Shown: positions 50,895 through 60,445 of the stretch, piece after piece
How positions within the stretch are numbered: position 1 is the stretch's first letter
Layout: every line of letters begins with the position of its first letter
NCBI GenBank assembly: GCA_963677395.2
Contig: OY781965.2
Coordinates: forward strand, 1,488,001 to 1,552,000
Length of the DNA stretch: 64,000 nt
Direction of reading: 5' to 3'
Origin: G963667975 sp963677395
GTDB taxonomy: Bacteria; Bacteroidota; Bacteroidia; Bacteroidales; G963667975
The notes under the pieces: model-generated
The model's input: the letters and a program-made list of their open reading frames with translations, nothing else
The model's database searches: none
Told to the model about the DNA's origin: nothing
Program-made: the position numbers and the translations under genes

Positions 50895-52355
50895 ATGGCT
50901 TACAAAAGCACGCTGAATTACAGATTTATTCTGAAGTTTACAGGGGTATTACTACTAATTGAGGGCTTATTTATGTTGCTTACTCTCCCTGTAGCATTCT
51001 TCTACCAACAGGGAGAACATTGGGCATTGTTGTTTTCAGCGATATTTACTTCATTTACTGGCTCAATATTCTATATGATGGGGCATAGTAATCAGCAAAT
51101 TCATATTTCTAAACGTGACGGGTACACTGCAATAACGCTGGTTTGGGTTATGGTAGCACTGATGGGGTGTCTTCCATATCTCTTTAGTGGAGTAACATCT
51201 TCATTTACAGATGCTTTATTCGAATCTACTTCGGGATTCACTACTACTGGTGCAACTATTTTTGACAATATAGAAGCCCTCCCCCCTGGGATATTGATGT
51301 GGCGTAGCCTTTCTCAATGGATAGGTGGTATGGGGATCATCGTATTTTCTCTTTCCATTTTAAGCATGTTTGGGTTAAAACGTCGTGACTTATTGTTTAA
51401 CGATATTACCGGACCATCATTCATTAAAGTGCATCCCACACTTGCCGGGACATTTAAACGTATCTTGATGGTTTATGTATTTCTTTCACTATCACTTATA
51501 GTAATATTACTCTTTCAGGGAATGCCTGTACTTGATGCAATTTGTCATTCGTTTTCAACAGTAAGTACAGGAGGCTTTTCTACACGTAACAATAATATTG
51601 CTGATTTTGGAAACGGAATTCATTGGACGATTTTTGTCTTTATGTTTCTTGCAGGAATAAATTTTACCCAAATTTACTTTGCTGCAATGGGGAATTTGAA
51701 GAAATTTCTCAAAAACGAAGAGTCATTATGGTATGTTCTAATAATTCTCATTTTTGGAGTATCAATTATTCTTATCCAGAATTACCATGGCGAAAGTTTT
51801 GGTGATGCAGTTCACTTTTCATTGTTTCATGTAGTTAGTAGTTTATCAACCACCGGGTATTATCTGGAAAGTGGTCATTCTTGGATGCCAGTAGTTAGCT
51901 ATATGTTCTTTATATTGATATTTATTGGAGGATGTTCTGGTTCTTCAGCCGGAGGGATGAAAATTTTTCGCCCTTTGTTATTAACCAAAAATACAATACT
52001 TGAATATAAAAGAATGCTTCATCCACGGGCAATTGTTCCTGTGAAATACAATCGATTAGTCGTTTCTAAAAGCATGGTTAATGCATCACTTGCATTTTTC
52101 TTCTTTTATATATTGATATTCGCATTTGGTGCATCATTATTATCTCTTTCCGGGTTGGGTTTTGAAGCAGCACTGGGCGTATCCGCTTCGTCAATTGGAA
52201 ATGTTGGCCCGGCTGTTGTTGCAATGTGTCCTCAATGCTCTTTTGCTGTATTCCCAATTTTTGCCAAGTGGGTTATTATGTTTTTAATGTTTGTAGGAAG
52301 AATGGAGATTTTTATAATTATAGTGCTTTTCTCAAAAACATTCTGGAGGAAATAA
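50895..52355 (+). CDS. trkH: Trk potassium transporter TrkH, copy 1
   Basis: 486 aa, about ten to twelve hydrophobic segments. Four selectivity-filter loops are visible: TSGFTTTGATIFDN, STVSTGGFSTRNNN, SSLSTTGYYLES and SSIGNVGPA, each with its conserved Gly. The segment LLFNDITGPSFIKVHPTLAGTF matches the family's intracellular loop. It forms the K+ channel-like pore in the inner membrane. It starts 10 bp after trkA and a second trkH follows 3 bp later. Copy 1 has SSIGNVGPAVV as its fourth filter, unlike copy 2. Confidence 0.95.
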   Translation: MAYKSTLNYRFILKFTGVLLLIEGLFMLLTLPVAFFYQQGEHWALLFSAIFTSFTGSIFYMMGHSNQQIHISKRDGYTAITLVWVMVALMGCLPYLFSGVTSSFTDALFESTSGFTTTGATIFDNIEALPPGILMWRSLSQWIGGMGIIVFSLSILSMFGLKRRDLLFNDITGPSFIKVHPTLAGTFKRILMVYVFLSLSLIVILLFQGMPVLDAICHSFSTVSTGGFSTRNNNIADFGNGIHWTIFVFMFLAGINFTQIYFAAMGNLKKFLKNEESLWYVLIILIFGVSIILIQNYHGESFGDAVHFSLFHVVSSLSTTGYYLESGHSWMPVVSYMFFILIFIGGCSGSSAGGMKIFRPLLLTKNTILEYKRMLHPRAIVPVKYNRLVVSKSMVNASLAFFFFYILIFAFGASLLSLSGLGFEAALGVSASSIGNVGPAVVAMCPQCSFAVFPIFAKWVIMFLMFVGRMEIFIIIVLFSKTFWRK

Positions 52356-52358
52356 AAC

Positions 52359-53813
52359 ATGAAATCATTTCACCCCAAAGCGATATTGAAACTTATGGGC
52401 TTTTTGCTCATGATTGAAGGATTATTCATGTTTGGATGCATTCCATATTCGATTTATTATGGAAGTGTTGATCTACAGCCTATTTTTTTGTCAGCCATTA
52501 TAACTTTAATCTCAGGTTTTCTTCTCCGGCTAATTTTTCGAAAGGCAAATAATCGGGAGCTTGGAACTCGTGATGCATACATTATTGTCTCGTTTACCTG
52601 GATTTTAATTTCTGCTTACGGAACATTGCCATTTATGCTCAGTAATGCTATTCCTGACTTTACAGATGCCTTTTTTGAATCTATCTCGGGCTTTTCTACA
52701 ACTGGAGCATCTATACTTCGTGATATAGAGGTTGTTCCGAAAGGTGTGCTGTTTTGGCGAAGCCTGACCCACTGGATTGGAGGAATGGGCATTGTAGTAC
52801 TTGCAATTGCAATTTTACCCTATATGGGATTAGGTGGAATGCAATTGTTTAATGCAGAAGCACCTGGCCCTTCTGTAGATAAATTACATCCAAGAATGGC
52901 TGAAACGGCTAAACGTTTGTGGGGAATCTATGTATTACTTACCGTAGCTCAGGTTATTCTTATGCTTTTGGGAGGTATGGGTTTGTTTGATTCTCTTTGT
53001 CATGCATTTGGGACAGTGGCTACCGGAGGTTTCGGAACTAAGAATACAAGTTATATGAAATATTCACCTTATTTGCAGTATATTACAACTATATTCATGT
53101 TTTTTGCCGGAACAAGTTTTACACTACACTATTTGGCATTGAAAGGAAAACTTCGTAAAGTTTTTATGAGTGAAGAATATCGGGCGTATGTTGGTTTAAC
53201 ATTGATTGCTACAATTATCGTTGCATTTCTTTTGTGGCTTATTCAGAATTTTAGTATCGAAGCTGCTTTTCGACATGCATTATTTCAGGTAGTTAGTATT
53301 ATCACCTGTACAGGTTTTGCTTCCTATGATTATATGATTTGGCCTGCATTCTGCTGGTTTTTGATCTTTGTGTTGATGTTTGCAGGAGGTATGGTTGGAT
53401 CAACATCCGGAGGAATAAAAATATTCAGGCATGTTTTGCTTTTTAAAAATGGCAGAGCTGAATTTCGAAAGATGATTCACCCTAACGCAGTATTTCCGGT
53501 ACGTTTAGACGGGCGAAGTGTATCCCCGGAAATTATCCATAACGTTTTGGCCATCTTTATGATATACATCACCACTTTTGCTATCGGAACATTAATCCTG
53601 ATAGGTTTTGGATTGGCTTTGCCCGACTCAATGGGATCAGTAGCTACCTGTATGGGAGGCATTGGCCCGGGTTTAGGAACTACTGGCCCTGCCGGAAACT
53701 TTGCCCATCTGCACGATGTAAGTAAATGGACTCTTTCGTTCCTGATGCTTGCAGGTCGTTTAGAACTGATAACCATTTATATTCTTTTTATTCCGGCTTT
53801 CTGGAAAAACTAA
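52359..53813 (+). CDS. trkH: Trk potassium transporter TrkH, copy 2
   Basis: 484 aa, paralogue of copy 1. Selectivity-filter loops: ISGFSTTGASILRD, GTVATGGFGTKNTS, ITCTGFASYDY and TCMGGIGPGLGTTG. The fourth loop has GGIGPGLG, the more usual TrkH form. The middle loop has LFNAEAPGPSVDKLHPRMAE, also usual. This copy looks closer to standard TrkH than copy 1 (inference from the motifs). Both copies probably share the single TrkA. It starts 3 bp after copy 1 and is followed 14 bp later by the flavoprotein gene. Confidence 0.95.
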   Translation: MKSFHPKAILKLMGFLLMIEGLFMFGCIPYSIYYGSVDLQPIFLSAIITLISGFLLRLIFRKANNRELGTRDAYIIVSFTWILISAYGTLPFMLSNAIPDFTDAFFESISGFSTTGASILRDIEVVPKGVLFWRSLTHWIGGMGIVVLAIAILPYMGLGGMQLFNAEAPGPSVDKLHPRMAETAKRLWGIYVLLTVAQVILMLLGGMGLFDSLCHAFGTVATGGFGTKNTSYMKYSPYLQYITTIFMFFAGTSFTLHYLALKGKLRKVFMSEEYRAYVGLTLIATIIVAFLLWLIQNFSIEAAFRHALFQVVSIITCTGFASYDYMIWPAFCWFLIFVLMFAGGMVGSTSGGIKIFRHVLLFKNGRAEFRKMIHPNAVFPVRLDGRSVSPEIIHNVLAIFMIYITTFAIGTLILIGFGLALPDSMGSVATCMGGIGPGLGTTGPAGNFAHLHDVSKWTLSFLMLAGRLELITIYILFIPAFWKN

Positions 53814-53827
53814 TATAAATACAACTC

Positions 53828-55072
53828 ATGACAAATACATTCGACTTGATTGTGGTTGGAGCCGGAGCATCCGGACTTATGGCTGCGGGTATTGCTGCAG
53901 AAAAAGGGAAAAAGGTTCTTCTTCTTGAAAAGATGGATCAACCCGGACGTAAACTTCGGATTACGGGTAAAGGCAGATGTAATCTTACAAATGTTTGTGA
54001 TGTTGATGAATTCCAGAAACATATTGGTAAAAATGGAAGGTTTTTAAAAGCTGCATTTTCAAGTTTTTTTCATCAACAACTAATTCAGTTTTTTGAAGAA
54101 AAAAATGTGAAGCTTGCAATGGAACGCGGAAGTCGTGTTTTTCCACAAAGTGGAAAAGCACAGGATATTTTTTTTGCATTGATTCATTGGATCGAAGGAA
54201 TGGATGTAGTTCTAATGAGAAACAGCAAAGTGACTCAAATCCTTACTGAACAGAATGGAGTGAGAGGTGTATTACTCGAAAACGGGAGTATTTATTATGC
54301 CTCGAAAGTAATTCTTGCTACAGGTGGAAAATCGTATCCATTAACAGGTTCGGATGGTAATGGATATAAGCTTGCAGAAGAAGTGGGACATTCCTTAACC
54401 CCTTTATTTCCGGCATTGGTGCCAATAAATATAATCGAAGAAATTCCTTCCTCTTTGAATGGTCTGGAACTGAAAAATGTGAGGCTTTCTGTATTTGAAA
54501 ATAATCAGAAAATAGCAGAAGAGTTTGGCGATTTAAGTTTTACTTCAAAAGGAATAACAGGGCCTATAGTATTGACAATTAGTCGGCAGATTACATCAAG
54601 GCTCAATAGCAGAGTTGTGTTGAAAGCTATATTAGATTTAAAATCTGCTTTGGATCACGATAAGCTTGAACAACGATTATTGAGAGATATTTCTGAATTA
54701 AAAAACCAGCCTGTTCAAGCTTTGCTTCGTCGTTTAATGCCCATAGCTTTTATGAATTATTTTGCAGATAGAGCTCAGTTAAATTTGCGAAAACCGACAT
54801 CTTCATTAACCGCAATCGATCGAAAAAATATCCGGATGCTATTAAAAGAGTTTTCGTTAACATTATGGAGTACAGCATCGTGGGCCGAGGCAATAATTAC
54901 GCAGGGAGGAATTTCCCTGAGTGAGGTGGATAGCCAGACAATGGAATCAAAAAAAGTGAAAGGTTTATATATTACCGGTGAGATTCTTGATCTGGATGCT
55001 GATACCGGAGGATATAATCTTCAAATTGCATTTTCTACAGGATATTTTGCGGCACTAAATGCTTCGTTTTAG
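53828..55072 (+). CDS. HI0933/BaiN-like NAD(P)/FAD-dependent oxidoreductase
   Basis: 414 aa. N-terminal FAD motif GAGASGLMAAGIAAEKGK, the family signature KLRITGKGRCNLTNVCD, ATGGKSYPLTGSDGNGY, and the C-terminal FAD-binding signature DADTGGYNLQIAFSTG. HI0933-like flavoproteins have no settled general role; one relative (BaiN) was reported in bile acid dehydroxylation, which is no ground for that function here. It lies 14 bp after trkH copy 2 and may be read from the same message. Length is normal for the family. Confidence 0.9.
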   Translation: MTNTFDLIVVGAGASGLMAAGIAAEKGKKVLLLEKMDQPGRKLRITGKGRCNLTNVCDVDEFQKHIGKNGRFLKAAFSSFFHQQLIQFFEEKNVKLAMERGSRVFPQSGKAQDIFFALIHWIEGMDVVLMRNSKVTQILTEQNGVRGVLLENGSIYYASKVILATGGKSYPLTGSDGNGYKLAEEVGHSLTPLFPALVPINIIEEIPSSLNGLELKNVRLSVFENNQKIAEEFGDLSFTSKGITGPIVLTISRQITSRLNSRVVLKAILDLKSALDHDKLEQRLLRDISELKNQPVQALLRRLMPIAFMNYFADRAQLNLRKPTSSLTAIDRKNIRMLLKEFSLTLWSTASWAEAIITQGGISLSEVDSQTMESKKVKGLYITGEILDLDADTGGYNLQIAFSTGYFAALNASF

Positions 55073-55234
55073 AATGTTCTGGCAGAACATTGTTTTTTTA
55101 TCGACTAGGAATTTATTTATATAATTGGACAACCATTTTTTGATTTAGGATGTCATAGGTCTGTTAATAGTTGAAAATAACAGAACCTTTTTACCCCTAT
55201 TTTTGTAGTTTTTAATATTTAAGCCATGAGAGAA

Positions 55235-55261
55235 AAAAGGCTGCCCAACAGGCAGCCTTTT
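55235..55261. terminator. Bidirectional hairpin terminator upstream of the GT2 gene
   Basis: AAAAGGCTGCC, loop CAACA, GGCAGCCTTTT. It shares its GGCTGCC core with the terminator at 46502. It lies inside the in-frame extension of the glycosyltransferase frame, arguing that the true start is downstream. Confidence 0.8.
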
Positions 55262-55266
55262 ATTTA

Positions 55267-55274
55267 TATCTTTG
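55267..55274 (+). promoter_or_regulatory. -7 box of the GT2 gene
   Basis: TATCTTTG, directly after the terminator and 35 bp before the ATG at 55310; it supports that start. Confidence 0.5.
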
Positions 55275-55309
55275 CAATTCAGTTAATATATCTCAACTAT
55301 TTTCGTACA

Positions 55310-56038
55310 ATGAAAAAACTCTCAATCATAATACCTGCTTATAATGAGGTGAATACTATTTATTTGATTTTGAATAAAATAAAAGATGTTTGCCTGATTA
55401 ATGAAATTGAAAAAGAAATTGTGATTGTGAATGATTGTTCTACTGATCAAACTCAATTTAAAGTGGAAGAATATATTGCTCAGAATCCAGCGTTAAATAT
55501 TAATCTGTACAACCAACCTGTAAATAAAGGTAAAGGAGCCGCATTACACAGAGGAATTGCAGAAGCAACAGGTGATGTTATTGTGATTCAGGATGCCGAT
55601 TTGGAATATGATCCAAGGGAATACAATATTCTTCTTCAACCTATTGTTGATGGAGTTGCAGATGTAGTGTATGGTTCCCGGTTTATGGGAGGAAATCCCC
55701 ATAGAATTCTTTTTTTCTGGCATACGATTGGAAATAAGTTTCTGACATTTCTTTCGAATATGGTTACCAATCTGAATCTTACGGATATGGAAACATGTTA
55801 TAAGATGTTTCGTGCCGATATTTTAAAAAGGGTCTATTTTAAGGAAAATAGATTTGGATTTGAACCAGAAGTAACTGCCAAAATATCACGCTTCCCGGGA
55901 ATCAGAATTTATGAAGTAGGCATTTCATATTATGGAAGAACCTATGAAGAAGGCAAGAAAATTGGTGCAAGAGATGGTTTTAGAGCTATTTGGTGTATCT
56001 TGAAATACAATATATTCAGCAAACGCTATTTACAATAG
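55310..56038 (+). CDS. GT2 glycosyltransferase, dolichyl/polyprenyl-phosphate sugar transferase type
   Basis: 242 aa from the ATG at 55310 (MKKLSIIIPAYNEVNTIYLI); an in-frame ATG at 55226 would run through a terminator and a promoter box and is rejected. GT-A fold motifs are present: IVIVNDCSTDQTQ, KGKGAALHRGIAEATGD, IQDADLEYDPREY (DxD-like metal site) and YGSRFMGGNPHR. It has no C-terminal membrane helices, as in short DPM1-like enzymes. It likely charges a polyprenyl phosphate with a sugar for a GT-C enzyme such as the next gene, 27 bp downstream. Confidence 0.9.
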   Translation: MKKLSIIIPAYNEVNTIYLILNKIKDVCLINEIEKEIVIVNDCSTDQTQFKVEEYIAQNPALNINLYNQPVNKGKGAALHRGIAEATGDVIVIQDADLEYDPREYNILLQPIVDGVADVVYGSRFMGGNPHRILFFWHTIGNKFLTFLSNMVTNLNLTDMETCYKMFRADILKRVYFKENRFGFEPEVTAKISRFPGIRIYEVGISYYGRTYEEGKKIGARDGFRAIWCILKYNIFSKRYLQ

Positions 56039-56065
56039 AAGTTCTAATAAATTAATTTCAAATGC

Positions 56066-58159
56066 ATGAAATCGCTTAAAATCAATACAAAACATTGCAT
56101 ACAACAGTTATTTGCAGTTTTCTTGTTTATATTGTTGCCAGTTTTGTTTATTTCAATAGGCTTTAATTACAAGCATGAAGTAACTCATTACTCGTTAAAT
56201 TGTGTTGATCCGGAAATGGCTTATCTTTATAATGGATTAACTATTACTCATGGTCATTTACCCCATTTTGTTGATCATCCGGGGATTCCCTTACAATATA
56301 TGTCGGCAACTGTAATTGTGATTGTCCATTTATTTAGAGATGGAAGCATTGATGAAGATGTGATTCTTCATCCTGATTTATATTTAAATGCAATCACATC
56401 CAGTTTTATCTTTTTGAATGCAATTGCACTTTTTTTTCTGGGACTTCTTACATTTAAACTCTTCAAAAATAAAAGTGCAGGTTTATTTATTCAGTTAACT
56501 CCTTTTCTTTCAGTTGTTTATTTAAATCTATCAAACAGAGTGCTTCCGGAATTCTTTGCCTTAATAATTGTAGCATTTGTTTTCCTTATTGCAATTTATT
56601 ATGCAAAATTAAGTGAGGAGAAGAACCTTACAAACGATAAGAAATTTCCACTGCTTTTTGCAATCATGATCGGATTTGCGATAAGCACAAAAATTACCTT
56701 TTTACCCTTTGGACTGATTCCTGTTTTGGTATTGAGAACGTTTCGCGAAAAACTCAAATTTGCATTCTATTCTGTTTTTAGTTTGATATTCTTCTTGCTT
56801 CCAGCTTTAAACAGATGGAATTACTTCTCAACTTGGATGAAAGGCTTGTTATTACATAGTGGTCAATATGGTAAAGGTGATACAAATGTGGTTGATAAAG
56901 CAATCTTTAAGCAAAACCTGCTTGAAATTTATCACAATGATCCTGTTCTTTTATATCTACTTGTGTTTTTACTGATAGGATTCTTTATTTACTTTATCCC
57001 GCATCTTAAACTGAAGCAAAAAAAAGATAGTTGGTTTATAGCTTTTATGAGTTTTTCATTAGTAACAGTTTTTACGGTTATTCTTATTGCCAAGCAAATG
57101 AAGTTGTATTATCTTTCGCCAGCCTATGTAATGGCTATTCCTTCTCTATTTTTATTGCTGATTATTTTGAAAAGGAATAAATATCTTCAAAAGGGACTCT
57201 TTGCATCCGCATTTTTTATTTTGGCAATTTTTCTTTTTATATGTGAGCTTAAACCCGCTTTTGCACATTATGAATCGAACAGTAAAGATCGCCAAATTAC
57301 ACAAAAAGTGGTGGCTGAAAAATATGCGAATATACCCATAGCCAATGCTTCTAATTATTATGGATCACCATTTTATGGATATTCTGTACATTATGGACTG
57401 GCGTATAGCAACGACCATCGCAAAAAAGAACTTTTACCGCTTTTGATGAAGCTAATGCCCAATTTTTACTCATTTCATACTTGGAATAACCGATTTAATT
57501 ATTGGGATGGAAGCGCCTTTACTCTTACAGATATCCTTAAAAGAAATGACAGTGTGTATCTTTATATTGGTGATGAAGAAACATTTAAACGAATTTCAAA
57601 TGAATCACTTGGAATAAACATAAAAATGGAAACAACTGAGGACGTTGTATATACTAATAGTACAACTTCTGAAGTACTCATTAAGATAAAGCGAGATGCA
57701 GGCAGAGAGAAAAACTGGGCAGTTCAATGGGATTTAGAACGTAGAAATAAAAACTGTGAAAACTTTATTTTTGAGAATAATTTTCTGGCTGATGCAGGGA
57801 ATACTCAATGTTCCGAAAAATCATTTTCCGGAGCATATTCATCTAAACTTAATAAAGATCAGCAGTTTGGAATTGGTACAACATTAACTGATATAGAAAA
57901 AGGCGACACTTATACTATTTCTGTCTGGAAGTTTAATAACAACAACCATAAATCAGGTTTAGTTGTTGCAACTGTAAATCAGGATAAATTTTATAAGATT
58001 GAAACCAACTCTGTTGAAGAGAAGAGTGGTTGGATAAAAATTCAGATTACAATAAAAGTTGGTGAAGACTTAAAAGGAGAAGACCTGAAAATTTATTGTT
58101 GGCAGGCGGATGATGAAACGCCTTCCTATTGGGATGATTTCAAAATAGAAATGAATTAA
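56066..58159 (+). CDS. GT-C-like membrane glycosyltransferase with C-terminal carbohydrate-binding-like domain
   Basis: 697 aa. About ten membrane helices fill residues 15-400. The first periplasmic loop contains VDPEMAYLYNGLTITHGHLP followed by FVDHPGIPLQ, with the acidic residues expected in GT-C enzymes of the ArnT/PMT type. After the helices comes a soluble region of about 300 residues; its last 130 (CSEKSFSGAYSSKLNKDQQF, then KGDTYTISVWKFNN and PSYWDDFKIEMN) read like a jelly-roll carbohydrate-binding module. It would take sugar from a polyprenyl-phosphate donor, probably made by the preceding GT2, and act in the periplasm. Donor and acceptor are unknown. Confidence 0.75.
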   Translation: MKSLKINTKHCIQQLFAVFLFILLPVLFISIGFNYKHEVTHYSLNCVDPEMAYLYNGLTITHGHLPHFVDHPGIPLQYMSATVIVIVHLFRDGSIDEDVILHPDLYLNAITSSFIFLNAIALFFLGLLTFKLFKNKSAGLFIQLTPFLSVVYLNLSNRVLPEFFALIIVAFVFLIAIYYAKLSEEKNLTNDKKFPLLFAIMIGFAISTKITFLPFGLIPVLVLRTFREKLKFAFYSVFSLIFFLLPALNRWNYFSTWMKGLLLHSGQYGKGDTNVVDKAIFKQNLLEIYHNDPVLLYLLVFLLIGFFIYFIPHLKLKQKKDSWFIAFMSFSLVTVFTVILIAKQMKLYYLSPAYVMAIPSLFLLLIILKRNKYLQKGLFASAFFILAIFLFICELKPAFAHYESNSKDRQITQKVVAEKYANIPIANASNYYGSPFYGYSVHYGLAYSNDHRKKELLPLLMKLMPNFYSFHTWNNRFNYWDGSAFTLTDILKRNDSVYLYIGDEETFKRISNESLGINIKMETTEDVVYTNSTTSEVLIKIKRDAGREKNWAVQWDLERRNKNCENFIFENNFLADAGNTQCSEKSFSGAYSSKLNKDQQFGIGTTLTDIEKGDTYTISVWKFNNNNHKSGLVVATVNQDKFYKIETNSVEEKSGWIKIQITIKVGEDLKGEDLKIYCWQADDETPSYWDDFKIEMN

Positions 58160-58177
58160 GATTACTCATTTTCTTGA

Positions 58178-60445
58178 TCAAAGTTTAATTAAGCAATTAT
58201 CAATCATTTCTTTTCTATCATGGCAAAATATTATACCTGAAGCTTTCTTAATCAATAAATTATCAACCAAAATATCTCCTTTCAAATCATCAGCATTGCT
58301 TAGCGATAGTGATACAAAATTCGGTGTCTTTTTATTTTTCAATTTTAGAGAAAATCTACCCCAGTTTCCGTCAAATTGAGAGGTATAATCTCCCAAGCAA
58401 TAAAAACTATATTCAAGTGTAGAACCTTGTTTATCATAAATATACACACATAAATAGGATCTCGCAACTAAATCGTGTGCAATATTGCTATACCAAAAGC
58501 TAATTTCGTATGCTGAATCTGTTTCAATACTAGGAAATGTAAAATTATCTATTAAACCATCCGTAGAAAATGATATTTTTTTACTCGATCTTCCATAATA
58601 AGGCGTATTGTTTTTAAAAGTATCAAAACCATTAAAGTAATAGAATTCATGTTTTGTTTCTGTGTTCTTATCATTCTCTAATTTATAATCATGCTTATAA
58701 TTTTCGAGAAGCGATAAGTAGCCAGAATAAGTTAATTTATAATAACAATATGATCCGGAAGAATCAATTAGTAAAGCATTGTCAAGCATTGATTGTTCAA
58801 AAGTATTTGTAATCGGTTTATTTTTAGGAGAGATAATTAAGAATGCCTTTGATTTATTCACTTTATTTAAGAGCGTAGGAATTGTACTTGGTTTATTCAT
58901 AAACTGTAATTGTTCAATAGTTTGGTTAATTGAAGTACGTCCCATCATTACAGCAGTAGTCGGCAATCCTGTTTTTAAAGAAGCAACAAATGTTATTTCG
59001 GCTATTTTATCATTATTTTTTACAATAAAATTTTCACTTCCAATATTGAAATATGGAATTGGTATTATAGCCTGGTAATCTGAAATATTGATCTTGCTTA
59101 TCCATGCATTTTCAGATGTCTCATTTTTAATATCGGCCAAAGAGTAAATCTCATGATTAAACCAATCTCCAAGTACTTTATTTGTTGAATATGCTTCGAA
59201 TGAACTTATTAGTACAGCACCTGTGAAAATAATGATTTTAAAATATTTATTTATTTTTATTTCAAACATATGATTTAATAATAATACAGTTATTATACTT
59301 ATTGTATAATAAAACAGCCAGGCAAAACGACCAATAGCTCTTAATTGTCGTAATGGGCCTAAGTAATTTATTATAGATTCAAGCCCAAATATAAACGGAA
59401 TGCCAAATGAATATATCAACAATAAAACAGAAAGGATCAAAATAGAAATTACAAAATAGAATGTATCTCTGTTATTTGTTAATTTAAGGAATCTAAGGCT
59501 TTTAAATGTTGTAATTAGTAGAAAAACAGAAACAAATAAGTTTACAATCCCAATATATGAAATACCTTCCCATTCAATTTTTTTTGTATTAATCAAATTA
59601 ATAAATAATCCTCCATAACTCTTTTCAATAGGAAGAAAAACACTAATTAAACTTGCTTTAGATGCAAGAAAACCAGTAGGAAACGATGTTCGATTATTAA
59701 AATTATCTGCTAAAATGGAAATGAAAAAAACAGCTAGAGAAGGAAGAATAAACTGAATTAATAGATGACCCCAGGAGTTAACAAGATTTTTTTTGAATTC
59801 ATGTCGTAAAATATAATTCAAAACCCATACACCAATTATTATTACACCAAAAATAGCGAAAAAGTATGGGTGAGTAAAGGAAACGACAATCAAAAGAATT
59901 CCAATATACAAGGAATACTTCCATTTATACGAATTGAAGTATTTAAGAAGTAATAAAACAAGTAATGGTATAAAGAATGTATAACTTAACGAGAAATGCC
60001 CACCCATTCGACCTATTTGGGGGGAAAGTAATGTTATCAATACTGAGAATGGGATTGAAATCCAGTTTCTGATTTTAAATTCAGAAAACAACAAATACAA
60101 AACTATTGGGCAGATTATAAATGAAAGTAGCATTAGAAAGTTAATTATACCTACTGTGTAATTTTCAATTGGAATAAATGTATTCAAAAATTTTAAAACG
60201 GTAGACATTAATGGCTGATTATCAGTATAGAAAATTGACTCACCAAATGGATAATTCATTCCTTCAAATCCTAAGTAGTGTTTGTCATATTTAATATGAT
60301 ACAAAGAACAATAGTAACTTTTAAAGCCATCTCCTTTGCTTGTAAAGTATGTATTATTGATATTTTTTAAGATACTGCTAAAAATAAAACATACAATAGT
60401 GCAGTTAATAAATATAAGTATAATGATATTTTTATGCTTATTCAT
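58178..60445 (-). CDS. GT-C-like membrane protein with C-terminal jelly-roll-like domain
   Basis: 755 aa from the ATG at 60443-60445, which overlaps the upstream GT2 stop by 8 bp (ATGAATAA); an ATG at 60466 would add seven residues. There are about eleven membrane helices in the first 430 residues, with the first loop carrying FTSKGDGFKSYYCSLYHIKY and FGESIFYTDNQPLMST. The C-terminal 140 residues (YGRSSKKISFSTDGLIDNFT, then YEISFWYSNIAHDL, GDILVDNLLIKK) look like a carbohydrate-binding jelly roll. Coupling to a GtrB-like gene suggests it uses the lipid-linked sugar made there, like the third component of Gtr systems. No GtrA flippase is seen. Confidence 0.72.
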   Translation of the reverse strand: MNKHKNIIILIFINCTIVCFIFSSILKNINNTYFTSKGDGFKSYYCSLYHIKYDKHYLGFEGMNYPFGESIFYTDNQPLMSTVLKFLNTFIPIENYTVGIINFLMLLSFIICPIVLYLLFSEFKIRNWISIPFSVLITLLSPQIGRMGGHFSLSYTFFIPLLVLLLLKYFNSYKWKYSLYIGILLIVVSFTHPYFFAIFGVIIIGVWVLNYILRHEFKKNLVNSWGHLLIQFILPSLAVFFISILADNFNNRTSFPTGFLASKASLISVFLPIEKSYGGLFINLINTKKIEWEGISYIGIVNLFVSVFLLITTFKSLRFLKLTNNRDTFYFVISILILSVLLLIYSFGIPFIFGLESIINYLGPLRQLRAIGRFAWLFYYTISIITVLLLNHMFEIKINKYFKIIIFTGAVLISSFEAYSTNKVLGDWFNHEIYSLADIKNETSENAWISKINISDYQAIIPIPYFNIGSENFIVKNNDKIAEITFVASLKTGLPTTAVMMGRTSINQTIEQLQFMNKPSTIPTLLNKVNKSKAFLIISPKNKPITNTFEQSMLDNALLIDSSGSYCYYKLTYSGYLSLLENYKHDYKLENDKNTETKHEFYYFNGFDTFKNNTPYYGRSSKKISFSTDGLIDNFTFPSIETDSAYEISFWYSNIAHDLVARSYLCVYIYDKQGSTLEYSFYCLGDYTSQFDGNWGRFSLKLKNKKTPNFVSLSLSNADDLKGDILVDNLLIKKASGIIFCHDRKEMIDNCLIKL

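Noticed and set aside
53828..55072. Bile-acid role for the BaiN-like flavoprotein
   Set aside because: The family is widespread and the neighbours are potassium transport genes; nothing points to bile acids.
55226..55309. 28-residue N-terminal extension of the GT2 enzyme
   Set aside because: The stretch contains a strong terminator hairpin and a TATCTTTG promoter box; the GT2 fold starts right after the ATG at 55310.
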